From Gammaproteobacteria bacterium (GTDB lineage: Bacteria > Pseudomonadota > Gammaproteobacteria > HTCC5015): a stretch of DNA of 64,000 nt. Every line of letters starts with the position of its first letter. Within the stretch, counting starts at the first letter, position 1. Position numbers and translations under genes: made by a program. This document shows positions 34,373 to 42,937 of this stretch, piece by piece. The notes beneath the pieces were generated by a model, which saw only the letters and a program-made list of their open reading frames with translations, had not been told where the DNA came from and made no database searches. The stretch is taken from assembly GCA_028284675.1 (NCBI GenBank), contig JANQRI010000011.1, positions 62,001-126,000 on the forward strand, written 5' to 3'.

Positions 34373-37300
34373 ATGCGTAATTTTTTTCAGTTTTTCGCCG
34401 AACGAAATCTGTTGGCATATATTATCACCGGCTTGATTATTACGTTGGGTCTGGCGACGTTGCCGCGTATTAAGCGCGATATATTTCCGGATGTAACACT
34501 GGATGAAATGTTGATTTCCACAAGCTATCCGGGTGCATCGCCGGAAGATGTTGAACTGAATGTCACCAATAAACTGGAAAAAGAAATCAAGACGGTTGTC
34601 GGCGTTAAAAAATATCTGTCATTCTCGCGTGAGAACGCGTCCTTGATCTGGGTGCAGCTTGAAGCCGATATAAAAGACAAGGATAAGGTTAAAGATGAAA
34701 TTCGCGAGGCGGTTAACCGGGTTACGGACCTGCCGGCAGAGGTGCGCGAATCACCGCTGATTACCGAAATTGACAGCTCTGTTTTTCCGATTGTTGAAGT
34801 TGGCTTGGTCGCTGATATGCCGTATCCGGAGTTGCGCGAACTGGCACGCCGGTTTCAAAAACGTCTGGAAAACGTACCCGGCGTTGCAAAAGTTGAGCCC
34901 CAGGGGCTGCGTGATCGCGAAGTGCGTATCGAAGTGCTGCCAAAGGCAATGGAAAGATATGAGATTTCGTTGCCACAAATTATAAATGCGATTCGTGCGC
35001 ATAATATCCGGGCCACCGGCGGTACATTGGAATCGTATACCGATGAAAAAAACATTGTGACCTTGTCACAGTTTGAGGAGCCTGCCGATGTTGAAGATGT
35101 AATAGTGCAGTCGACTTTTTATGGGCCGGTGGTAAAGATAAGTGATATTGGTGAAGTTATTGATGGTTATGAAGAAGAAAAAATAAGAACCCGTATCAAT
35201 GGCCGTGACGGTATTTCTTTCGTCGCTTATAAAAGTTCGACCGCGGATATTATTCGAACCGTGAATGCAATAAAAGCGATGGTGGAAACCGAGAGCCAGG
35301 GATTGCTGTCCGGAGTGGAGGTGCTGTATTCGAATGATTCGTCCAAATATATAAAAAACCGTCTGGATACTGTGATGCTTAACGGTTTGCTCGGTCTGCT
35401 GTTTGTGGCCGCGGTGCTTTCGATTTTTTTGAATTTGCGTGCGGCTTTCTGGGTGGCGATGGGCATACCGATCGCAATTCTCGGCACAATTTTTCTGTTG
35501 CCGTTATTTGGGGCATATCTTGATGGTATCAGCTTAATGGCGATGGTGATTGTGATCGGTATTATCGTGGATGATGCAATTATTGTTTCTGAAAATATTT
35601 ACCGTCGCTATGAATTGGGTGATTCGCCGCTTGAGGCGAGTGTTAATGGTGTGACTGGGGTTTTTAAACCGGTGATGACCACAATTATGACCACGTTTAT
35701 CGCATTTGCACCGATGTTTTTTGTGCCTGGAACAATGGGTAAATTTATTTATGTCATTCCGTTGGTGATCAGTCTGGCTTTGTTTATTTCAATCGTGGAG
35801 TCCACACTTGCGTTACCTGCGCATCTGGCGCCGGCGTTAAAATCCCGTAACGCATTGCATGTTACGCACGGTGAAAACTTTTTTGAGGGTATTCGTGCCA
35901 GGTTTAAGAAAATTCTGCAGCCGTTATTGAAGCTGCGTTATTTAGTCGTTTTGGTTTTTGTTGCTGTGTTGATTGGTACTACGCTTTATGCAAAGCAATA
36001 TATGGAGTTTGTATTGTTTCCGACAAAAGCTTCCGAACGCATATCCGTGTACGTTACGTTGCCAATCGGAAATTCACTGCAGGCAACATCCGATAAAGTT
36101 CGGGAGATTGAGGCAGTCATCGAGGCTCTGCCGGTTGAGGAGCTTGAGTCTTTCACCACTAAAGTCGGAACTTATGGAGGTTTTGGTGCGTCAACCCGCG
36201 AAAATGCCGCTGTTATAGGTATTTATCTAACGCCATACAGTACCCGGGTGCGCACTGCGGAAATGATTATTGAGGAGCTAAAAGAAAAAACCGGCCGGTT
36301 GGGCGAGTTTGAGGAGATTGTGTTTCGCGCGGTGGCCGGCGGCCCGCCGGTGGGAGACCCGGTTGAAGTGCGTGTAGTCGGTGGTGATGATCTGCTGCGC
36401 AAACAGTTGGCCGACTCTATAACTGAATTCCTTAAGGCTTATGACGGTGTGCAGGATGTCGAGCGTGATGACCGGGAGGGTAAGCAGCGTATTCGAATCG
36501 TGCTTGATTATACCGCGTTGGCGCGGGCAGGGCTGACCGTTGAAGATGTTGCGCGTAATGTACGGGTTGCGTTTGATGGTGAAATAGTAACCGATGTTCG
36601 ATATGGCGATGAGGATGTTGATTTTCGTGTGACCATGCGCAAATCTGATGTTGGTGCGTTATCGCACCTGCAGTCTCTTAAAGTGCCAAATAAAACCGGG
36701 CGTTTGATTCAACTTGATCAGGTTGCTGAGCTCGAAATTATTCCCGGTATGGCAAATTACAATCATTACAATGGTGAGCGTGCAATTGAAATTACCGGCG
36801 ACATTGATAAATCCAAAACCAGCCCGCTGTCGGTCGCCGCATCGCTGCGGGAAAAATTTGCTGAGCTCGAGGCGTATCCCGGAGTACGATTGATTGTTGG
36901 AGGTGAGGCGGAAGAAACCGCAAAGGCGCAAATTGATCTGTCCATAACATTCGGGATTGCGATATTGGGTATCTATGCATTGCTGATATTGCTATTCAAT
37001 TCATTGCAGCAGCCTATACTGGTGTTGTTAACAATACCTTTCGGTATGGTGGGTGTGATTATTACGTTTCTGCTGCATGGCGAGCAATTGGGTTTTCTTG
37101 CGGTAACCGGCATGATTGGAATGTCGGGAGTTGTTGTTAATGATGCGTTGGTCTTGGTGAATCATATTAATGAGCTGCGCAATAAGCAGGTCAAACCGGT
37201 ATTGTTCGATGTGGTTATAGAGGCCACCGGCGATCGCTTGCGGGCAATATTGATTACCACTATCTCCACGGTTGTGGGCCTGTTGCCGTTGGCTTATGGT

Positions 37301-37492
37301 ATCGGGGGCGAAGACCCCAATATGGCGCCGATGGCGCTGGCGCTGGGTTATGGTTTATTGTTTGCAACGCCGCTGACCCTGGTATTGGTGCCTTGTCTTT
37401 ATCTGGTGGGGGACGATATCCGCCGGTTTTTGTCCAAACTATTATCTTCAGTGGGTTTGCTGCGGAATCGCGGTTTTTCCGATAATGGCTGA
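34373..37492 (+). CDS. RND-family efflux permease (AcrB-type), without partner genes
   Basis: A 1039-residue inner-membrane resistance-nodulation-division pump with the usual two halves: TM1 (LLAYIITGLIITLGLATLP), a large periplasmic loop (SYPGASPEDVELNVTNKLE), a TM2-6 block with GIIVDDAIIVSENIYRR, then a second loop and TM block (GMSGVVVNDALVLVNHIN). The TM4 pair of Asp residues expected for proton relay is present (VDDAI). No membrane-fusion or outer-membrane partner gene is next to it, which is unusual. Substrate cannot be inferred. It starts at ATG 34373 with weak initiation signals. Confidence 0.9.
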   Translation: MRNFFQFFAERNLLAYIITGLIITLGLATLPRIKRDIFPDVTLDEMLISTSYPGASPEDVELNVTNKLEKEIKTVVGVKKYLSFSRENASLIWVQLEADIKDKDKVKDEIREAVNRVTDLPAEVRESPLITEIDSSVFPIVEVGLVADMPYPELRELARRFQKRLENVPGVAKVEPQGLRDREVRIEVLPKAMERYEISLPQIINAIRAHNIRATGGTLESYTDEKNIVTLSQFEEPADVEDVIVQSTFYGPVVKISDIGEVIDGYEEEKIRTRINGRDGISFVAYKSSTADIIRTVNAIKAMVETESQGLLSGVEVLYSNDSSKYIKNRLDTVMLNGLLGLLFVAAVLSIFLNLRAAFWVAMGIPIAILGTIFLLPLFGAYLDGISLMAMVIVIGIIVDDAIIVSENIYRRYELGDSPLEASVNGVTGVFKPVMTTIMTTFIAFAPMFFVPGTMGKFIYVIPLVISLALFISIVESTLALPAHLAPALKSRNALHVTHGENFFEGIRARFKKILQPLLKLRYLVVLVFVAVLIGTTLYAKQYMEFVLFPTKASERISVYVTLPIGNSLQATSDKVREIEAVIEALPVEELESFTTKVGTYGGFGASTRENAAVIGIYLTPYSTRVRTAEMIIEELKEKTGRLGEFEEIVFRAVAGGPPVGDPVEVRVVGGDDLLRKQLADSITEFLKAYDGVQDVERDDREGKQRIRIVLDYTALARAGLTVEDVARNVRVAFDGEIVTDVRYGDEDVDFRVTMRKSDVGALSHLQSLKVPNKTGRLIQLDQVAELEIIPGMANYNHYNGERAIEITGDIDKSKTSPLSVAASLREKFAELEAYPGVRLIVGGEAEETAKAQIDLSITFGIAILGIYALLILLFNSLQQPILVLLTIPFGMVGVIITFLLHGEQLGFLAVTGMIGMSGVVVNDALVLVNHINELRNKQVKPVLFDVVIEATGDRLRAILITTISTVVGLLPLAYGIGGEDPNMAPMALALGYGLLFATPLTLVLVPCLYLVGDDIRRFLSKLLSSVGLLRNRGFSDNG

Positions 37493-37793
37493 GTGTGATC
37501 TGATTTTGAGCGGGTCATAAGCCACGGCTTGAAACAGAGGGTGGAACGAATTACTGTCTGTTTTGTCTAGAATTAACCCCGCAATATCGCATGGCAGCGG
37601 TTGGTGAGGTATTGGTAGCCCGCGTTGGACTGTGAAAAAGTATTTCCGCTTAGCCAATTCTATTGATTGATTCGCCGGAAAGGAATCTGCGATACTTCGC
37701 CAGCTTATGGCAGTCTTATGGATTATGAAAGGCTTTTTGGGGTGGTTTTGATCCGGCAGTGATACCGGATAATATAATTTTCAGGTTTGATTT
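37493..37793. other. Intergenic region before metX
   Basis: About 300 bp. I see no ORF with start signals and no recognisable SAM riboswitch core. It presumably carries the metX promoter. Confidence 0.4.
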
Positions 37794-39002
37794 ATGAAAC
37801 AAAATACAGCGACTAAGGTTGAATCTCCCTGCCAGCAGGAGCGTATATTACCGCCGGCAACCCGGTTTGTTGAATTGACCGGAGATTACGGCAGTGATGA
37901 ATTTATGTTACGTAGCGGAGGCCGCTTAAAAGGGGTCACGATAGCTTATGAGTGCTGGGGTGAGTTGAGTCTGAATCAGGACAACGCGGTGTTGATATTC
38001 ACCGGCCTGTCACCGAATGCACATGCCTGCTCATCACCGGAGGACCCGACACCCGGTTGGTGGGAATATATGATTGGCCCGGGTAAACCGATAGATACCA
38101 ATCGTTTTTTTGTGATTTGTGTTAATTCACTCGGCGGCTGTTTTGGTTCCACCGGGCCGCTCTCGGAAAACCCGGATACCGGCGAAAGCTATAACCTGGA
38201 TTTTCCGGAGATTACCATTGAGGATGTTGCCAAGGCCGGTCATCATGCGATTCAGGAACTCGGTATCGATCATCTGCATGCTGTTGTTGGTGCTTCTATG
38301 GGGGGCATGACCTCATTGGCCTATGCCTTACAATACCCGGGTGAAGTTGATTATTTGGTGTCCGTGTCTGCTGCGGCCCGGGCATTGCCGTTTACAATAG
38401 CGGTGAGATCTTTGCAGCGCGAGATTGTGCGCAGTGATCCGGCCTGGAATAAAGGTTATTACGCCGCCAGTGAAGAACCTGTGCAGGGCATGTTGGTTGC
38501 CCGAAAGCTCGGCCTGTTGTCATACCGTGCATCTGAAGAGTGGCGTCAGCGGTTTAACCGGGCCCGGGTCTCGCCTGAGCGCCGTTCCACGGAGCCTTTT
38601 GGTGTTGAGTTCGAAGTTGAGTCTTATCTAAATCATAACGCCTGCAAGTTTGCGGCGATTTTTGATGCGAACAGTTACCTGTATCTTTCCAGGGCAATGG
38701 ATTTGTTTGATGTTGCTGAACACGGGGGCTCGGTAAATGCCGGTTTGGCAAAGATACAAACCAAACGTGCCTTGGTGATTGGTGTAGAGACCGATATTCT
38801 ATTTCCAATAGAGCAACAGATTGAAATTGCCGATGGCCTGCGTAAAGCCGGGCGTAGCGTGGATTTTCATTATCTGTCCTCGATTAATGGCCATGATTCC
38901 TTTTTGATCGATAAGGAACATTTTGCACCGGTGATAGCAGATTTTTTTGCGGAAAGCTGCATTGCATTGGATTCGAAAGACCGTGATCCGTATGCCAATT
39001 AA
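37794..39002 (+). CDS. metX: Homoserine O-acyltransferase (MetX type)
   Basis: Alpha/beta-hydrolase that acylates homoserine in methionine synthesis, 402 residues. The catalytic triad is visible: Ser168 in VGASMGGMTSL, Asp334 in GVETDILFP and His367 in INGHDSFLID. The oxyanion stretch THALSGNAH-like appears as FTGLSPNAHACS. MetX enzymes of gammaproteobacteria may use acetyl-CoA or succinyl-CoA; sequence by eye cannot settle which. The usual metW partner does not follow: instead a repeat end and thpR come next. Confidence 0.93.
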   Translation: MKQNTATKVESPCQQERILPPATRFVELTGDYGSDEFMLRSGGRLKGVTIAYECWGELSLNQDNAVLIFTGLSPNAHACSSPEDPTPGWWEYMIGPGKPIDTNRFFVICVNSLGGCFGSTGPLSENPDTGESYNLDFPEITIEDVAKAGHHAIQELGIDHLHAVVGASMGGMTSLAYALQYPGEVDYLVSVSAAARALPFTIAVRSLQREIVRSDPAWNKGYYAASEEPVQGMLVARKLGLLSYRASEEWRQRFNRARVSPERRSTEPFGVEFEVESYLNHNACKFAAIFDANSYLYLSRAMDLFDVAEHGGSVNAGLAKIQTKRALVIGVETDILFPIEQQIEIADGLRKAGRSVDFHYLSSINGHDSFLIDKEHFAPVIADFFAESCIALDSKDRDPYAN

Positions 39003-39008
39003 CAGCTA

Positions 39009-39025
39009 AAACCTGTCTTAAAATT
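39009..39025 (+). repeat. Solo left end of family-1 element at the thpR start
   Basis: AAACCTGTCTTAAAATT after a TA, followed by GCTG as in copy A (CTCAAAATTGCTGCGC). The GTG start of thpR lies four bases further on, so the translation start of thpR appears to be set in repeat-derived DNA. Confidence 0.6.
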
Positions 39026-39028
39026 GCT

Positions 39029-39571
39029 GTGCCTGCCAATAGCGAACTGCTACGCCTGTTTTTTGCTTTGTATCCGGGGCCTCAGGTCAGGCAGCATCTG
39101 ACACAACTATCGGGGCTGATTTCATCCGGTTCCGGTGAGGTTTGTGATCCGGTAAACCTTCATTTAACCTTGGCGTTTATTGGCAGTGCCGATCGGGAAT
39201 ATCAAGGTTGCCTTGAGGCGGCTGCGGCCAAAGTGTGTGCGTCCCGGTTTGAGTTAACCTTAAGTGTATTCGGGTATTTTCAAAAGCCCCGAATCGTTTG
39301 GGTGGGTCCTGGTGAGTCTTCGCCGGCATTGCTTTTTTTGGCTGAGCAGCTCAATAACAGTTTACGGTATTGCGGTTATACTCCGGAGCGCCGCGATTTT
39401 AAACCGCATGTCACCTTGAAACGTAAAGCTTCAAAGTTGTTAAAAGAGCCTGGTTTTGTGCCGATTAAATGGCAGGTCGATGATTTTTGTTTAATGGCGT
39501 CTTTTATACAAAATGGCAAAACCTGTTATCGTGTTGTCAGGCAGTATAAGTTGGCGGTCGAGGATTCTTAA
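39029..39571 (+). CDS. thpR: RNA 2',3'-cyclic phosphodiesterase (2H family)
   Basis: A 180-residue cytosolic enzyme of the LigT/ThpR family, which opens 2',3'-cyclic phosphate ends of RNA. Both catalytic His-x-Thr-x motifs are present: HLTLAFIG (about 45-52) and HVTLKRK (about 126-132). The family start LLRLFFALYPGPQVRQHL follows closely after the GTG at 39029, which has no ribosome-binding site and lies just inside a family-1 repeat end. Its TAA directly abuts the ATG of the next gene, so the two are probably coupled. Confidence 0.88.
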   Translation: MPANSELLRLFFALYPGPQVRQHLTQLSGLISSGSGEVCDPVNLHLTLAFIGSADREYQGCLEAAAAKVCASRFELTLSVFGYFQKPRIVWVGPGESSPALLFLAEQLNNSLRYCGYTPERRDFKPHVTLKRKASKLLKEPGFVPIKWQVDDFCLMASFIQNGKTCYRVVRQYKLAVEDS

Positions 39572-40036
39572 ATGTCAATGTTGATGAAACCATGGGTGCT
39601 TGAAAATTTTATGCGATTCTGGCCGCCTTTCTGGGGTTCCAGTATTCGGGTCGAGTATGTTGCCCGGGATCATAAAGAGATTGTCGTGGCGATGCCGGTA
39701 ACCTGGTATAACAAAAACTATGTTGGTACCCATTTTGGCGGCAATCTGTTTGCGATGACAGACCCGTTTTACATGTTAATGCTGATGGAGATTTTAGGTC
39801 GTGGTTACTATGTTTGGGATAAAGCGGCTTCCATTGAGTTTATCAAGCCGGGCAAAAGCAAAGTGACCGCCAGATTTCAGGTTACTGATGCAATGCTTGA
39901 GGAAATATTGCAAAACACCGCGAATGGTGAAAAATTTTTTAAAGTGATTGATACTGAAATTAAGGATGCAGATGGCGAGCTTATCGCAAAGGTTAGCCGA
40001 ACGCTGTATATCCGCAAGAAAAAACCGAAGAGCTGA
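39572..40036 (+). CDS. DUF4442 hotdog-fold protein (thioesterase-like)
   Basis: A 154-residue protein of the DUF4442 family, a hotdog fold related to PaaI-type acyl-CoA thioesterases. Visible features are RFWPPFWGSSIRVEYVARD, the loop NYVGTHFGGNLFAMTDPFYMLMLM (two parts; HFGG is the active-site-like turn) and the C-terminal ELIAKVSRTLYIRKKK. The substrate is unknown. It begins at ATG immediately after the thpR stop and converges with the permease gene with 3 bp between them. Confidence 0.82.
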   Translation: MSMLMKPWVLENFMRFWPPFWGSSIRVEYVARDHKEIVVAMPVTWYNKNYVGTHFGGNLFAMTDPFYMLMLMEILGRGYYVWDKAASIEFIKPGKSKVTARFQVTDAMLEEILQNTANGEKFFKVIDTEIKDADGELIAKVSRTLYIRKKKPKS

Positions 40037-40039
40037 TTT

Positions 40040-41083
40040 TCAGGCTTCGGTTTTGCTTTCAGTTGAGCCTGGGCCAAGCAGGACCGCCAACCACCGTGTA
40101 TCATCGCGACTATCGAATGCAATTTTTGCAGTCATTGTTAACGGCACAGACAACAGCATGCCGATTGGTCCGAGAATCCAGCCCCAGAAAACCAATGAAA
40201 GAAAGACAACAAGTGTTGAAAGACCCAGTCCCTTGCCCATAAAACGTGGCTCTATGCCGTTGCCGATACCAATGTTAACCGCTATATACCCCAGTGCTGT
40301 TAGCAATGCGGAGCCGACGCCTAATTGTACCAAAGCCAGTAGAACAGCCGGTATTGCTGCGATGATGGAGCCTATGGTAGGTACAAAATTAAATAAAAAT
40401 GCCAGTATCCCCCACAAGATGGCATGATCAACGCCCAGTATAGTCAGCCAAACAGTAATCAGTGCACCGGTTATCAGGCTTACAATGGTTTTGATTTCCA
40501 CATAGGTTTTAACATTATTCATAAACTGCTCAAATCCGTTTAATGAATAACGGGGGCCAAGGATTGCGCGCAGCTTGCCTGGAAAACTGGATGCCTCCGC
40601 CAGAATAAATATCACGGTTAGCAAAATTAAAAACCCATTGGATAGTACACCGCCCAGGCTTTTTAGAACGCCTGAGGCCAGTTGCATGGCTTTGCCCGGG
40701 TCGAAATAGTTCAGAATTTCATCGCTGGAAATGCGAATACCAAACCCACCGAGCCATTGAATGACTGTAATCACCTCGGATTTCAGTTTGTTTTGATATT
40801 GCGGCAATTGTTGGGTGAAGTCGTTCAGGGAGGTGCCGATTAATGCCGCAATCAATAACACCATAATAAGAGCCGCGCCTATAACGATCACTATAGCCAG
40901 CGGTGCCGGGACCTTGCGGTTTTCCAGCCAGAACATGGGGGGTGCCGCAATGACGGCGATAAATCCGGCGAGTAAAAACGGGACGAGCAGCGATTCTGCC
41001 GCGCGCATAGCGGCCACGATAATAACGAATGCGGCCAGGCCGGTGAGAATCCGGATCGTGCTGGTAGAGACAGTGTTATCCAT
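40040..41083 (-). CDS. AI-2E/PerM family transporter
   Basis: An inner-membrane protein of 347 residues with seven to eight helices: an N-terminal pair (ILTGLAAFVIIVAAMRAAE, FLLAGFIAVIAAPPMFW), a long amphipathic cytoplasmic or periplasmic segment, then a membrane block (FLFNFVPTIGSIIAAIPAVLL in two parts) and LVFWGWILGPIGMLLSVPL. Family members include E. coli TqsA and PerM. True cargo is unknown. The ATG at 41083 with AGGAG six bases before it is clearly better than the longer frame from 41113. Confidence 0.88.
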   Translation of the reverse strand: MDNTVSTSTIRILTGLAAFVIIVAAMRAAESLLVPFLLAGFIAVIAAPPMFWLENRKVPAPLAIVIVIGAALIMVLLIAALIGTSLNDFTQQLPQYQNKLKSEVITVIQWLGGFGIRISSDEILNYFDPGKAMQLASGVLKSLGGVLSNGFLILLTVIFILAEASSFPGKLRAILGPRYSLNGFEQFMNNVKTYVEIKTIVSLITGALITVWLTILGVDHAILWGILAFLFNFVPTIGSIIAAIPAVLLALVQLGVGSALLTALGYIAVNIGIGNGIEPRFMGKGLGLSTLVVFLSLVFWGWILGPIGMLLSVPLTMTAKIAFDSRDDTRWLAVLLGPGSTESKTEA

Positions 41084-41262
41084 AATGGCTCCTAATTTGC
41101 TGCAATCATACAAGCAAGCCGGCGGTTTCTACAAGCTGCGGGTCGGGACATGTGCAGGTATTTAATATTATGCCGGAGAGTATAAGTGGAGGCAGTGAGC
41201 TATTACCTTGGTAATAATGAGATGGTTGCTATAACTTTCGCTGTATTGTTGCAAGGCAGGGC
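41084..41262. other. Intergenic region with a short palindrome
   Basis: Promoter-side DNA of the PerM-like gene. It contains CTATTACCTTGGTAATAA near 41201-41218, similar to the palindrome CTATTACTTTAGTAATAG at 8469-8486. Nothing else is seen. Confidence 0.35.
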
Positions 41263-41406
41263 TTAATTTAACATGGAGGTCAGTTTGAGAATGATTTTAA
41301 GCGTTCGGTGCCTGAATGGCACTTGCGAACCGGCATAGTGAAACAGGTCAGAGTTGCCTGACAATTGTGAAGGTTGCATCAACCAGCGTGTTAGATCGAA
41401 AGACAT
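41263..41406 (-). CDS. Small protein of 47 residues, unknown
   Basis: Frame with start ATG 41406 and TAA at 41263, beginning MSFDLTRWLMQPSQLSG and ending IILKLTSMLN. It has a very strong ribosome-binding site (GGGAGGGGG, 7 nt before the ATG after GGAGG). The protein is basic in its second half (PFRHRTLKIILKL), with no signal peptide. It lies 66 bp downstream of the aldolase gene on the same strand, so it may be co-transcribed. I do not recognise it. Ribosome-binding site and sensible composition are the support. Confidence 0.5.
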   Translation of the reverse strand: MSFDLTRWLMQPSQLSGNSDLFHYAGSQVPFRHRTLKIILKLTSMLN

Positions 41407-41472
41407 GTGGCCCCCTCCCAGTCTTAGGTTAAGCGCGCTGGATGATGTATCTGTTTGTTCTGAGTTTCAGGA

Positions 41473-42258
41473 TCATTCCAGCAGATCCGGCTGGGCTTTA
41501 ACAATAAAATTATAAAGTGGCTGGAAGCTTTGCCATAAGGCATGGCTACTGGCGATGTAATCACGCGTTTTAATAGCGACCTCATGTGAGATTTGTTTCG
41601 GTTTGCCTGCGGCTTCAGCAAGTAGTTGCGACTGGCAGCAACGTTCCAGCAGTAAATATGTATATATTGCCGCATCAACAGTCTGGCCGACGGTTAGCAG
41701 GCCATGATTTTGCAGAATCATCGCAATATTGTCACCTAATGTTGCCGCCATGCGTTTGCCGACATCCGCTTCGATAACCACGCCGGTAAATTCGCTAAAC
41801 ACTGCGAGGTTTTCGTAGAAAGCACAGGCATCCTGCGTAATGGGAGCAATGGGTTGTCCGAATGATGCCCAGGTCTTTCCATACAAAGAATGTGCATGCG
41901 CAGCGGCTATTATGTCTTGTCGGGCCTGATGGATACCGGAGTGAATCGTGAAAGCTGCGCCGTTTACCGCCCGGCTGCCTTCAATCACTTCTCCGGCATG
42001 ATTGATGAGTATCAGGTCGGAAGTTTTGATTTTGGAGAAGTGTAACCCAATAGGGTTAACCCAGAACTGGTCTGCCTGCTCAGGGTCACGTACTGAAATA
42101 TGGCCGGCAATCCCTTCAGTAAAACCGTAATAGGCAAACAGGCGAAAACCTGCAGCCAAACGCTGTTTGCGATAACGGCGCTCATCAGCCGGGTCGGTAA
42201 ATTTCGGCTGTATGGCAATACCGGCGGCTGTTTCTTCACCGATAATTTTTCTGACCAT
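41473..42258 (-). CDS. Class II aldolase/adducin family protein
   Basis: 261 residues with the class II aldolase fold. Metal-binding His residues appear in IIAAAHAHSLYGK and in the distal QNHGLLTVG, with the phosphate-type loop GFTEGIAGHISVRD near 45-58. The family includes fuculose-phosphate aldolase and epimerases, plus many dehydratase or decarboxylase-like members of unknown substrate. This type (DERRYRKQRLAAGFRLFAYYG) resembles the unassigned group often called class II aldolase/adducin. The reaction is not inferable. A family-1 repeat hairpin sits 33 bp upstream, in its 5' region. Confidence 0.85.
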   Translation of the reverse strand: MVRKIIGEETAAGIAIQPKFTDPADERRYRKQRLAAGFRLFAYYGFTEGIAGHISVRDPEQADQFWVNPIGLHFSKIKTSDLILINHAGEVIEGSRAVNGAAFTIHSGIHQARQDIIAAAHAHSLYGKTWASFGQPIAPITQDACAFYENLAVFSEFTGVVIEADVGKRMAATLGDNIAMILQNHGLLTVGQTVDAAIYTYLLLERCCQSQLLAEAAGKPKQISHEVAIKTRDYIASSHALWQSFQPLYNFIVKAQPDLLE

Positions 42259-42290
42259 AAGTCGGGCTCTTTCTGCAGGAATTACTAATA

Positions 42291-42340
42291 GAACTTATCC
42301 CATAATACCCCGCGACCGTGCGGTATTATGAAATAGGTCC
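42291..42340. repeat. Short family-1 element (50-bp hairpin copy)
   Basis: A TA-flanked element: GAACTTATCCCATAATACC on the left, CGGTATTATGAAATAGGTCC on the right, which pair around CGCGACCGTG. The ends match the family-1 terminal repeat with changes. In RNA it folds into one long hairpin. It lies upstream of the aldolase gene and downstream of the SPOR gene. Confidence 0.75.
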
Positions 42341-42409
42341 TAAAAGCAGATAGTAACAGTAAACGGGTGAAATCTCAGTAAATGGTGATCAGGATCCGGT
42401 CTAAACTGT

Positions 42410-42931
42410 TCAGTGGCTGATCTTAAGTGCAATGGCTTTTATATTGTTTTTCTGCAATTGTTGCCGAATATTATTCAGGGTTTTGCGGTCATTCATAGGG
42501 CCTATACGCACCCGATGCCAGGTCTTATTATCGACAGTTACTTTTTGTATGCCGGCTTCAATGCCCAGCAATGCCAGGGTGGCTTTCATTTTATCGGCTT
42601 CCTGAAACTGTTCGAAAGAGCCGGCCTGTAAAACAAAGCGTTCTTTTTTTTCGCTCTTTGTGTTCGTGACTGCAGGCGGAGGTGTTGTTTTGTCGGCAGG
42701 TGTAACCTTGACTTCCAGGTCCGGAATCACCACTTCGAGTTCCGGCAGTATTTTATAAAAATCGAATTTAGGGCCGTTGCTGTTTTTTTCGGCCTGGGCC
42801 TCTGTTGCCGGCAACTCTTCCGGAACCGGGGCCGGCAGGTTGCGTAGATAGATTAAAAAAGAAATAAAAAGCCCGATCGCAATACCGGCAAGCATATATG
42901 CCCAACTGGGGTGTTGTTGTTTGGCAGTCAT
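42410..42931 (-). CDS. SPOR domain-containing membrane protein
   Basis: A 173-residue single-pass protein: short cytoplasmic N-terminus (MTAKQQHPSWAY), one membrane helix (MLAGIAIGLFISFLIYL, about 13-29), a Pro/Glu-rich periplasmic linker, and a C-terminal SPOR domain (about 95-170, RFVLQAGSFEQFQEADKMKA, then WHRVRIGPMNDRKTLNNI). SPOR domains bind denuded septal peptidoglycan, so a septum role like FtsN is likely. It begins 6 bp after argS on the same strand, the conserved argS-SPOR arrangement. The hslVU genes that often follow are missing here. Confidence 0.9.
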   Translation of the reverse strand: MTAKQQHPSWAYMLAGIAIGLFISFLIYLRNLPAPVPEELPATEAQAEKNSNGPKFDFYKILPELEVVIPDLEVKVTPADKTTPPPAVTNTKSEKKERFVLQAGSFEQFQEADKMKATLALLGIEAGIQKVTVDNKTWHRVRIGPMNDRKTLNNIRQQLQKNNIKAIALKISH

Positions 42932-42937
42932 GGTGGT

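Noticed and set aside
37493..37793. SAM riboswitch or MET-box leader before metX
   Set aside because: I could not trace the conserved core or a terminator hairpin in this gap.
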